A stretch of DNA of 58,587 nucleotides, from positions 1 to 58,587 of the forward strand of contig CAIKND010000222.1 of assembly GCA_903828675.1 (NCBI GenBank). The letters run 5' to 3'. The translations under genes and the position numbers were made by a program. Each line of letters starts with the position of its first letter. Position 1 is the first letter of the stretch. The notes under the pieces are model-generated. The model was not told where the DNA came from, made no database searches, and worked only from the letters and a program-made list of their open reading frames with translations. The stretch is from an uncultured Acidobacteriaceae bacterium. GTDB lineage: Bacteria; Acidobacteriota; Terriglobia; Terriglobales; Acidobacteriaceae. Of this stretch, positions 16,965 to 24,725 are shown piece after piece.

Positions 16965-18076
16965 ATCCATACTTCAAGTTCGCGTTGATCGGCGCCGCCT
17001 CCCTGGCATTGCTGGCTGTCGGCGGCACCTTCGGCGCGTCGTATTACTACACATCGCAGTACGGTCAGGGCTGTGCAAGCTGCCACGAAATGGCCGGCTA
17101 TGTAGGCGACGTTCATTCAGCGCCTCACCGCACCACCAACTGCATGGATTGCCACGAGGCCAGCCTGTCCACCAAGCTGCGCCATATCCGGGTGCATGTG
17201 TTCGGTACTATTCCCGAGGCCGTCCGCCTGCGTGATGTCGACGTGGTGGTCATGACCTCAAGTTGCCAAAAGTGCCATCAGCACGAGTATGCAAGCTGGC
17301 ACGCCGGTCCGCACAGCGCCACCTACGCCCAGATCTTTGCCGATCCCGCCCACAATTCCAAGCGCATGCTCATGAACGACTGCTTCCGCTGTCATGGCAT
17401 GCACTTCAACGGCTCCGTTCGCGAAATGGTCCAACCGCTCAGCACCATTGGCCCCTGGCGGATCATTCGTTCAGGCTTTGCCGATCAGCCCACCATGCCC
17501 TGTCAGGCTTGCCATCAGGTACACCGGCAAGGTGAACAGCAAACCAAACCAGCCTCGCGCATCTCGGTGGCTGGCGCGGCAGTTCACGATTCTCTCGCCT
17601 TCTTTGATCGCCGCGAACAATTGCATTTTGCCGCGGCTTCACTCGCCATTCCGAAGCTCCACGACGGAGCCCGTGCGGTAACCATCAGTCAGGATCCACG
17701 CCAGGCGCTCTGCTATCAATGCCATGCACCTCGCGAGCCTGAGGCGGGTTCTGCGGCCGCCATCGGCGCTTGGGGCCCCCAGGTAGGCTCAGGCGACGAT
17801 CGCACCCCCATGGGCGTACACGAAGGGCTCAGCTGCGTCTCATGCCACAACGGACACAACGAGAATGCGCGCGCGTCGTGCAAAACCTGCCATCCGCAAA
17901 TGTCCCACTGCGGCATCGACGTCGAGAAAATGGATACGACCTATGCCAGCGGCGCCAGTCAGCACAATATCCACTGGGTCAAGTGCACAGATTGCCATCA
18001 GCACGGCATTCCAAAAGTAAAGACGCCGGCGGCCGTAAAAGCCAGGCTCGCCACCACGCCAGGTATGAATGGTTAA
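16961..18076 (+). CDS. Membrane-anchored nonahaem cytochrome c (NapC/NirT-like N-terminus)
   Basis: Likely electron acceptor of the GMC dehydrogenase. A single N-terminal membrane anchor (about residues 6-27) is followed by nine CxxCH haem c motifs that I can count: CASCH, CMDCH, CQKCH, CFRCH, CQACH, CYQCH, CVSCH, CKTCH and CTDCH. The anchor plus first haem group (GCASCHEM...) resembles NapC/NirT quinol dehydrogenases. The 371 residues are longer than NapC. Characterised GMC sugar dehydrogenases usually use a trihaem cytochrome, so nine haems is unusual. The ATG overlaps the GMC stop (ATGA 16961-16964). Confidence 0.92.
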   Translation: MNPYFKFALIGAASLALLAVGGTFGASYYYTSQYGQGCASCHEMAGYVGDVHSAPHRTTNCMDCHEASLSTKLRHIRVHVFGTIPEAVRLRDVDVVVMTSSCQKCHQHEYASWHAGPHSATYAQIFADPAHNSKRMLMNDCFRCHGMHFNGSVREMVQPLSTIGPWRIIRSGFADQPTMPCQACHQVHRQGEQQTKPASRISVAGAAVHDSLAFFDRREQLHFAAASLAIPKLHDGARAVTISQDPRQALCYQCHAPREPEAGSAAAIGAWGPQVGSGDDRTPMGVHEGLSCVSCHNGHNENARASCKTCHPQMSHCGIDVEKMDTTYASGASQHNIHWVKCTDCHQHGIPKVKTPAAVKARLATTPGMNG

Positions 18077-18135
18077 AAAGTTTAAAAATAGACGATAGAA
18101 AATAGCGAAGAATAGAGCACGTCAGCCAGCTCCGA

Positions 18136-18174
18136 GCCTCATCCTTTTCGCGCAAGACCCGGAAAGGATGAGGC
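18136..18174 (+). terminator. Hairpin downstream of the dehydrogenase operon
   Basis: A perfect 12-bp stem, GCCTCATCCTTT against AAAGGATGAGGC, with a 15-base loop, 59 bases after the cytochrome stop. There is no T tract after it, so it may be a weak terminator or another palindromic repeat. Confidence 0.5.
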
Positions 18175-18277
18175 GCGGAGACCAACCGCGCTTTTCGGCA
18201 TACACCAGAATCCGCACTTCGTCTTTCTGCGCCATACCGGCTCCACCTTATATGCTCGGGAAGAGAACAAGTGCACC

Positions 18278-19093
18278 ATGCCGCCAGCAATCAAAACTCG
18301 AGTCGATCTCCTGCTTGTTGAGCGCGGTCTGGTTCCAAGCCGCGAACGGGCGCGCGCCTATATCCTTGCCGGTCGAGTTCTCGTCAACGAGCAGAAGATT
18401 GACAAGCCGGGAACCACGGTGGCGGCGGATGCTGCGGTGCGGCTCCTGGGTGAGGACCTGCCCTACGTGAGCCGCGGTGGATTGAAGCTTGCGGCTGCGC
18501 TTGCCCACTGGCAAATCGCCCTCAACGGCAGACCCTGCCTCGACGTTGGCACATCCACCGGAGGCTTTACTGATTGCCTCTTGCAGCATGGCGCCGCAAG
18601 CGTCACCTGTGTAGATACCGGCTTCGGCCAGATTGCCATGAAGCTGCGCAACGACCAGCGCGTCCGCCTGATGGAGCGCACCAATGCGCGACTCCTGCTG
18701 CCCGGAGTGCTCGCCGAGAGCAAAGTCGCGCCCGCGCCCACCCTCCTGGTCATGGATGTCTCGTTTATCTCCGCCACGCTGCTGTTGGAGCCGGTTTTTG
18801 CTGCGGCGCCTGCGCTCGTTGAAGCGGTCGTTCTTGTCAAGCCGCAGTTTGAGGCCGGGCGTGTCCACGTGGGCAAGGGGGGCATAGTCCGCGATCCCCA
18901 GGCGCACCAATTCGCCATCGACAAGGTTGCCGATTGTGTGCGGTCTTTAAACTGGACGGTAGTCGAGACCATTCCGTCGCCCATCACAGGCGCCGAGGGC
19001 AACCACGAGTTCCTTCTCTATGCGCGGAAGGCTGCCATTCTGGAGACTTCAGATTCCGAAACTCCGCCCCAGGCAGAATCGCGGAATCTGTAG
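18278..19093 (+). CDS. tlyA: TlyA-family rRNA 2'-O-methyltransferase
   Basis: An N-terminal S4 RNA-binding domain (about residues 5-62, 'VDLLLVERGLVPSRERARAYI' and 'GRVLVNEQKIDKPGT') is joined to an FtsJ-like methyltransferase with SAM motif I 'CLDVGTSTGGFTDCLL' (88-102), 'YVSRGGLKL' and 'VLVKPQFE'. Mycobacterial TlyA methylates 16S and 23S rRNA and was also called haemolysin A. 271 residues is normal. The next plus-strand gene is nadK, a common tlyA neighbour in other bacteria, but here a convergent DUF805 gene separates them. Confidence 0.93.
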   Translation: MPPAIKTRVDLLLVERGLVPSRERARAYILAGRVLVNEQKIDKPGTTVAADAAVRLLGEDLPYVSRGGLKLAAALAHWQIALNGRPCLDVGTSTGGFTDCLLQHGAASVTCVDTGFGQIAMKLRNDQRVRLMERTNARLLLPGVLAESKVAPAPTLLVMDVSFISATLLLEPVFAAAPALVEAVVLVKPQFEAGRVHVGKGGIVRDPQAHQFAIDKVADCVRSLNWTVVETIPSPITGAEGNHEFLLYARKAAILETSDSETPPQAESRNL

Positions 19094-19124
19094 AATGTCT
19101 CCCTTCTCCGGCTCGCTTGAGCAT

Positions 19125-19490
19125 TTAGGCGAGCTTCGGATCAGAACCGTACTGATTGGGGCCCTGTGTACCTTCCAGGATCATAAAGACCAGCAGGATC
19201 AAACCACCGACAAGGGGAACCAGGGCTATTAGCAGCCACCAGCCGCTTCTGTCCGTGTCGTGCAGGCGGCGCACACTCACTGCCAGCGATGGAATAAGGA
19301 TGCCGAGCGTATAAAGGCCCATGGCGATGAGAAAGATCGCGCCAATGCCGCCCTTCATCAGCCCAATCCCCGCTATTTCCAGCACAAGGCAGATCAAGAA
19401 GTTAAAAAGCGTAAACATCCAATACTCTTTGCGGCGCGCGCGCCCATTAAAGTCGGCGTAATTCTTCAATACCTTCAGGTACCATTCCAT
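19125..19490 (-). CDS. DUF805 family inner-membrane protein
   Basis: 121-residue protein with about four membrane segments. The DUF805 hallmarks are 'NGRARRKEYWMFTLFN' near the start and 'VRRLHDTDRSGWWLLIALVPLVGG'. No function is established for this very common family (YhaH/YhaI-like). A ribosome-binding site AAGGAGAG precedes the ATG at 19490. It converges on tlyA with a 31-base gap that contains a short GCTCGC/GCGAGC inverted repeat. Confidence 0.9.
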   Translation of the reverse strand: MEWYLKVLKNYADFNGRARRKEYWMFTLFNFLICLVLEIAGIGLMKGGIGAIFLIAMGLYTLGILIPSLAVSVRRLHDTDRSGWWLLIALVPLVGGLILLVFMILEGTQGPNQYGSDPKLA

Positions 19491-19781
19491 GGTCGCTCTC
19501 CTTGTTCCGTTTCTGGTTCAATCCCCGCCATGGACGTAATCCTCCCAACGCCGGATCGTCGCACGGCCGGAGAGTTGTTCTAAGAGCGGAATCTGGGGAC
19601 ACACATCCCTCGGCGCTCATGCCCTGATTCAACTCTGGTTTTCCGGCGCGCAGACACTATAACCGAAAATGCCTGCATCTGGCATCTACTTTTACATCTG
19701 GCATTTGAACGAAACCGTCTATGGGACTGCTGTTTCGATTCAGCGTCGGTTGACCGGCCCAATCCGGTACACTGAGACCGC

Positions 19782-20639
19782 ATGATGCGCATCGCGATCG
19801 TCTGCAAACCGCAGAAGGTAGAGCTTGGGCAGGTCCTGCCCGAGTTGGTGGGCTGGCTGTGCCAACATGGCTATGATCCCGTAATCGACCGCGAAGGCGG
19901 CCAGTACTGCACCACGGCCCCGGCGGTTAATCGAGCCGAGATGCCGGGTTGGCAGCCGGAGCTTGTCATCGTTCTCGGTGGCGACGGAACTCTCCTGGAT
20001 GTGGCGCGTACCTTTGTTGGCACTGGCACGCCGATTCTCAGCGTTAACCTCGGACATTTGGGCTTCCTGACTGAGGTCAGGCTGGGCGACTTGTATTCGA
20101 CGCTGGAAGGCTGGTGCGTAGGCTGCCATGATCTCGACGAGCGAGCTATGCTTCACGCTGAATTGTGGCGTGAGGGCGAGCGCATTTCGAGCTACGAGGC
20201 GCTCAACGAGATCGTCGTCTCCAAGGGCGACATTGCGCGGATGGGTGATTTTGCAGTGGAACTGGACGGTAAAAGCGTCGCGCGCTTCCGGGCCGATGGG
20301 GTCATTGTCTCCACGCCTACCGGGTCTACGGCCTACACCTTGGCCGCCAATGGACCCATCTTGACGCCCGACGTAGATGCCCTCGTGGTCACGCCCATCT
20401 GCCCCCATCTGCTCACTCTAAGGCCGATTGTGGTGCGCGGGGATGCGGCCCTTCTGGTACGTGTTGAAGGTGTTCCCAATCTCGCGTTGTTGACCGTGGA
20501 TGGGCAACTGGCAGTGGAATTGCACCGCGGCGACGAAGTGCGCTGCCGCCGCTCTAGCCATTCCGTAAAGCTGGTTCGGATGAGCGCTGGCGGCTTTTTT
20601 GAGGCGCTGCGCAGCAAGCTGAGCTGGGGAGAAAGATAG
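19782..20639 (+). CDS. nadK: NAD kinase
   Basis: Phosphorylates NAD+ to NADP+ with ATP or polyphosphate in the cytoplasm. The GGDGT motif is at 66-70 ('VIVLGGDGTLLDVAR'), followed by 'GHLGFLTEV', 'NEIVVSKGDIARM' and the diagnostic 'GVIVSTPTGSTAYTLAANGPI' with 'TPICPHLLTLRPIV'. 285 residues is the usual length. The start is one of two adjacent ATG codons (19782 or 19785). Confidence 0.96.
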   Translation: MMRIAIVCKPQKVELGQVLPELVGWLCQHGYDPVIDREGGQYCTTAPAVNRAEMPGWQPELVIVLGGDGTLLDVARTFVGTGTPILSVNLGHLGFLTEVRLGDLYSTLEGWCVGCHDLDERAMLHAELWREGERISSYEALNEIVVSKGDIARMGDFAVELDGKSVARFRADGVIVSTPTGSTAYTLAANGPILTPDVDALVVTPICPHLLTLRPIVVRGDAALLVRVEGVPNLALLTVDGQLAVELHRGDEVRCRRSSHSVKLVRMSAGGFFEALRSKLSWGER

Positions 20640-20687
20640 AACCGAAGCGATCCAGGAAACCGGAGACCACCCCTCGTACCAAGCCCC

Positions 20688-20730
20688 GTGCCCCATCAAC
20701 TTCGCGCTATTTGCGGAAAAAGTGGGACAG
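20688..20730 (+). repeat. Dispersed hairpin repeat, copy 3 (degenerate)
   Basis: Outer arms GTGCCCCATC and GTGGGACAG are kept, while the inner arms are the least well paired of the six copies. It lies in the 113-base gap between the convergent nadK and proline-rich lipoprotein genes. Confidence 0.7.
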
Positions 20731-20752
20731 CATGACCTTCCCACCAGAATTG

Positions 20753-21301
20753 CTAACGGCTCAATTCGCTAAGAAGCACCTTGGCCTTAGCGGTCAGCGT
20801 GTGCGCGCCATCCACATCGCCCGAGGCCAGCGCCTGGCGCGCCTGCTTCAAAAAGTCGCGGATATGCGCTGCCGTCTTCTGCTCCTGGTCGTTCAGTGAG
20901 CGATTGAGGCTCTTCAAACCGCGCTCGGTGGCGTTGATCAAGTCCTCGGTCTCACGGCGAAAATCCGCCGGGTCACCGGACGAAAGCTGGCCGATAGCGC
21001 TTACCCCGGGGTTGGGAATGGCGGCCTGCTGAGGATTCTTGTTGGCGGGCTTCTTATGCTTTATCGGCGGTTTGAGCGGTTCTTCGGCCGGCATCGTAGC
21101 AGCGGGTGGCGGCGCAGTCGGCTGCAAAGGAATCGTCACCACCGGGGGTGGCTGCGTCGTCGGTGCCGGCGGAGCCTTGTCCGGAGGAAGATTCACGATG
21201 ACAGGCGCGGTCGGCAGAGCTTGTCTTTTATGAGGTAGGTGAAAGCACGCCGTAAGGAAGAACGGCAACAGACACGCTACGCTCCTGGCAGGGAACTTCA
21301 T
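20753..21301 (-). CDS. Proline-rich lipoprotein in a two-component operon
   Basis: A lipoprotein signal with lipobox FLTAC (Cys19) is followed by a proline/alanine-rich linker (about 30-95, PPAPTTQPPP-type) that could span periplasm or peptidoglycan. A C-terminal helical region (about 105-182, 'FRRETEDLINATERGLKSLNRSL', 'IRDFLKQARQALASGDVDGAHTLTAKAKVLLSEL') resembles small TPR-like or helical-hairpin repeats. No family recognised. Its ATG overlaps the histidine kinase stop (21298-21301), so it is co-translated with the sensor and may be a signal input, accessory or target of that system. Confidence 0.75.
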   Translation of the reverse strand: MKFPARSVACLLPFFLTACFHLPHKRQALPTAPVIVNLPPDKAPPAPTTQPPPVVTIPLQPTAPPPAATMPAEEPLKPPIKHKKPANKNPQQAAIPNPGVSAIGQLSSGDPADFRRETEDLINATERGLKSLNRSLNDQEQKTAAHIRDFLKQARQALASGDVDGAHTLTAKAKVLLSELSR

Positions 21302-23205
21302 CCCGCAAGCCCTTTCTCAGTTTCAACACTCGCCGGCGGAAGATGCCGGCGGCCCCAGTCCGTGGCGGAGAGTGGAATCCGCAATTGGAACTCCGTGCCC
21401 CGGCTTGCCTTCGATTGTACTTCTATACTGCCGTGGTGTAACTGGAGAATGCGGTAAGTCATCGCAAGACCGATGCCGCTCCCGCCGATTTTGGTGGTGA
21501 AGTAAAGGTCGAATATCTTCTCGCGGATATCGTCGGCAATTCCCGACCCCTCATCGGATATCCGCAGGACGGCTGCCTTCTTGTCCTCCACGAGAACGAC
21601 TTCGAGGTTACCACCTTCGGGCATGGCCTGCGCGCCATTCTGAATGACATTCAGTACGGCCTGTTTCAGTAGATCGGCATCTACGTTTGCGATCAGGGCA
21701 TTGGGAGTCATGCGGCTGGTCAATGTCACGTTGCGCGTGTTCAGCTCCGCCGTCGCCAGGGTCAGAACGTCGCCGATGATCGGCCGCAGGTCCTGTTCGC
21801 GAAGATCCAGTTCCACTGGGCGCGTAAAGTCCACAAGCATCTGGACCACGCGGTCCAGGCGGTGAATCTCGGCGTCGATAATCTCCAGGTGGCGCATTGC
21901 CGGCGGGCTGGCGTCGCCAAGCTTGGTTTTCAGAAGTTCAAGGTGCACGACAATCGCATTAATCGGGTTTTTCACCTCGTGCCCCACCCCTGACGTAAGC
22001 CGGCCAATGGCGGCCATGCGGCGTGATAGTTCGAGTTCAGACTCAATCGCCTCTGCTGACTCCAGATCGTGCAGAGTGACCAGCGCGCCCAGTCCCTGCC
22101 GGGTTTCCCCATCCTGGATAAAGTCCAGTGATGCCTGAATGCGGTGGCCCGTTTCCGTGCGAATTTCTTCTTTCACCAGCGTGCCGCCTGATTCGAACGC
22201 ATCGCAGAGAAGTTGTCCCAGAATGGTCGAGCGGTCAAAGATATCCCGCGCCTGCTGGCCGAGGATAGCGTCACGGTCGATTTCGAGAAAGCGGCGCGCT
22301 GCTTCAGAGACCAGAACGGCGCGGCCGTCGCCGGTGAACAGCAAGATGCCGTCCTGCAGATTGCCGAGAATCTGGTCGAGGTTCTCTTTCAAGGCAGAGA
22401 ACACCTCTTCGACATTCCTCATGCGCTGGCCGATCAGTTCAATCTTGGTCGAAACTTGGTCGGCCATATCCTGCTTGGGCGCGGCTAGTTGCTGGTTGCC
22501 TGTGGTGCTGGCTCCGATCGAGGTCCAGTAGTCGAGTTGGCGGCTGATCCTCTCCATTGGGCGTAGCGCCAGGTTTGACAGCAGGAAGGCGGCCACCAGG
22601 GCGGTGCCAAGGGCAAGGCCCATCAGTGAAAGAGATTCGGCAATCCACGGCGCATAAAATGCGCGCAGCAGCGTCGTGCGGACGCCTACGTTGACTGAAA
22701 GAAACGGTTGCCCATTGCGATCCAGCGGCACCACAACGTCGAAAACCTTGGGCGGTCCAAAGACCTCCCGCATGAGCTGAAGTGGATGGGCGGCAAGCAG
22801 TTGGCTGTAGCTGGGGCGGATCGGCAGGGGTTTGTCTTCGTTGTCCGGGTTGGTGCTCAGCAGCGTGCTCGCCTGGCTGTCGCCGATGTTGATGTCGTAA
22901 ACGGTCAGCGAATAGCGGTTCACCGATTCGATCACCGCTTGCAGCGCGGCATCGTCGCGAACTACCACCGCAGCCAGTGTGCGCAACTCGGCAGGATTGT
23001 TGGGGTCCACCTGTCGGTCGCGCAGACCGGTTTCCAGGGCCTGCTGAAGCGCGAAGCGAACCTGGTTCGCGACCATGCGGTTGGTGTCATAAGACTGCTG
23101 AACCGCCGCGTGAAGCAGTTGACCCACGTAGACCAGCGAAAGCACCCCGGCGATAAGAAACACTAGCCCGGTGATGGCCAGTACGAGTTTCGTCTTCAGG
23201 CGCAT
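21298..23205 (-). CDS. Membrane sensor histidine kinase (NtrB/NtrY-like)
   Basis: Two membrane segments (about 8-30 and 190-212) enclose a periplasmic sensor of about 160 residues. Then come a HAMP-like linker ('NLALRPMERISRQLDYW'), a PAS domain (about 275-390, 'ILGNLQDGILLFTGDGRAVLVSEAA'), HisKA with phospho-acceptor His near 407 in 'TSGVGHEVKNPINAI', and a HATPase domain with N box 'VIQNGAQAMPEG', 'DEGSGIAD', 'LYFTTK' and 'GSGIGLAMTY'. All catalytic boxes look intact. 635 residues. It lies 3 bases downstream of its NtrC-type regulator gene and overlaps the lipoprotein gene. Confidence 0.93.
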   Translation of the reverse strand: MRLKTKLVLAITGLVFLIAGVLSLVYVGQLLHAAVQQSYDTNRMVANQVRFALQQALETGLRDRQVDPNNPAELRTLAAVVVRDDAALQAVIESVNRYSLTVYDINIGDSQASTLLSTNPDNEDKPLPIRPSYSQLLAAHPLQLMREVFGPPKVFDVVVPLDRNGQPFLSVNVGVRTTLLRAFYAPWIAESLSLMGLALGTALVAAFLLSNLALRPMERISRQLDYWTSIGASTTGNQQLAAPKQDMADQVSTKIELIGQRMRNVEEVFSALKENLDQILGNLQDGILLFTGDGRAVLVSEAARRFLEIDRDAILGQQARDIFDRSTILGQLLCDAFESGGTLVKEEIRTETGHRIQASLDFIQDGETRQGLGALVTLHDLESAEAIESELELSRRMAAIGRLTSGVGHEVKNPINAIVVHLELLKTKLGDASPPAMRHLEIIDAEIHRLDRVVQMLVDFTRPVELDLREQDLRPIIGDVLTLATAELNTRNVTLTSRMTPNALIANVDADLLKQAVLNVIQNGAQAMPEGGNLEVVLVEDKKAAVLRISDEGSGIADDIREKIFDLYFTTKIGGSGIGLAMTYRILQLHHGSIEVQSKASRGTEFQLRIPLSATDWGRRHLPPASVETEKGLAG

Positions 23206-23208
23206 GGG

Positions 23209-24615
23209 TTAGCTCAAATGCTCCTGGCGGTTACGCGCGTATTCCTTGAGCTTATTGTGCAGAGTCTTGAGGCTGATGCCCAGGATTTCGGCGGCGCGGG
23301 TCTTGTTGTGGCCTGTCGCCTCAAGTGTGCGCAGGATCAGCAGCCGCTCGGCTTCGTCTACGGTTGTGCCCACATGGACCTGGATCAGGCCTTCATCGGT
23401 GATTGAAGTGGTTTGCGGCTGCCCTTTGGCGAAGCCCGGCGGCAAATGGCCGGCATCCAGCGGAGCGCCGTCCGGGCAGAGGATCACGGCGCGCTCCACG
23501 TTGTTGCGCAACTCGCGGGCATTGCCCGGCCAGTTGTAGGCCATCATGCGGTCCAGCATGGAAGGCGCAACGCCGGAGACGCGCCGTCCGTGCTTCTGGT
23601 TCATCTGGATCAGCATGGCGTCGGCCATCGCCGGCAGGTCCTCAATGTGATCGCGCAAAGGAGGCATGTGGATGTTGAATACATTGAGCCTATAAAAAAG
23701 GTCGGCGCGCAAGTGCCCCTCGGCAACAGCGAGCCCTGGGTCGCGGTTGGTTGCCGCCAGTACGCGGACGTCCACATCCTGCTCGGTGCGGCCGCCCAGT
23801 TTGCGCAGTTTGCGCTCCTCAAGCACGCGCAGGAGCTTGGCCTGTGTGGCAAGTGGCATTTCGCCAATTTCGTCCAGAAGAAGGGTTCCACCGGAGGCCA
23901 GTTCGAAGCAGCCCGCCCGGCGCTCTACCGCTCCTGTAAACGCGCCTTTCTCGTGGCCAAAGATCTCGCTCTCGATCAGCGTCTCAGGGATCGCCGCGCA
24001 ATTCACGGCGACGAAGGGCCGCGTCTTGCGCGGGCTCAGATCGTGAAGCGTGCGGGCCACCAGTTCCTTGCCGGTCCCGCTCTCGCCGGTAATCAGTACT
24101 TGTACGTTCGAGGGAGCAATCTGTTCGATGAGTCCGAAGATCTCGCGCATGGCCCGTGAACTGCCCACCAGAGAGCCCAGAACGCCGGTTTCGCGCAACC
24201 GGCGCCGGGCGATTTCCAGCTCAATTTCGGTATCGCGTTGCCGGGTGGCGTTTGCCAGGATTGTGCGCAGGCGTGTCGCGTCCACCGGCTTCTGCAGAAA
24301 GTCGTACGCGCCTAGCTTCATGGCTTCAACGGCCAGCTGAATCGACCCCATCGCGGTCAGTACCACCACGGCAAGGTTCGAGCTGATCCCCGAGCCCCCG
24401 TCGGCAAGCTTGGTCAGCAGTCCTATTCCGTCCAGACGAGGCATCTTCAGGTCGGTCACTACGATGCCCGGGTCCCACGCAACCACCTTGTCCCAGGCTT
24501 CCAGGCCGTCCCGCGCGGTCTCCGTCCGATAGCCCCACCCGGAGATCAGTTCGGCCAGCCCCATCAGCGCATTGGGCTCGTCTTCGACAATAAGGACCTT
24601 TACGGCGTTATCCAT
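23209..24615 (-). CDS. NtrC-family sigma-54-dependent response regulator
   Basis: Transcription activator with three domains: receiver (1-120, phospho-acceptor Asp55 in VVTDLKMP), AAA+ sigma-54 interaction domain (about 148-380; Walker A GESGTGKE at 177-184, GAFTGA loop at 224-229, 'GGTLLLDEIGEMP') and a C-terminal Fis-type helix-turn-helix ('HNKTRAAEILGISLKTLHNKLKEYAR'). The intact GAFTGA loop implies activation of RNA polymerase with sigma-54. First gene of the operon with the kinase and the lipoprotein. I searched by eye for TGGCAC-N5-TTGC promoters in the intergenic regions and found none convincing, so its targets are unknown. Confidence 0.95.
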   Translation of the reverse strand: MDNAVKVLIVEDEPNALMGLAELISGWGYRTETARDGLEAWDKVVAWDPGIVVTDLKMPRLDGIGLLTKLADGGSGISSNLAVVVLTAMGSIQLAVEAMKLGAYDFLQKPVDATRLRTILANATRQRDTEIELEIARRRLRETGVLGSLVGSSRAMREIFGLIEQIAPSNVQVLITGESGTGKELVARTLHDLSPRKTRPFVAVNCAAIPETLIESEIFGHEKGAFTGAVERRAGCFELASGGTLLLDEIGEMPLATQAKLLRVLEERKLRKLGGRTEQDVDVRVLAATNRDPGLAVAEGHLRADLFYRLNVFNIHMPPLRDHIEDLPAMADAMLIQMNQKHGRRVSGVAPSMLDRMMAYNWPGNARELRNNVERAVILCPDGAPLDAGHLPPGFAKGQPQTTSITDEGLIQVHVGTTVDEAERLLILRTLEATGHNKTRAAEILGISLKTLHNKLKEYARNRQEHLS

Positions 24616-24725
24616 GAGCGCTTTACCCTACTCCGCAATTCTACCTACTTATGCTGCGGGAGCGCGCAAAGCCCGTAGCAGCAGGTTTTTTGGATCGAGC
24701 TTTCCCACTTCTAAAAGCGCCTCCG

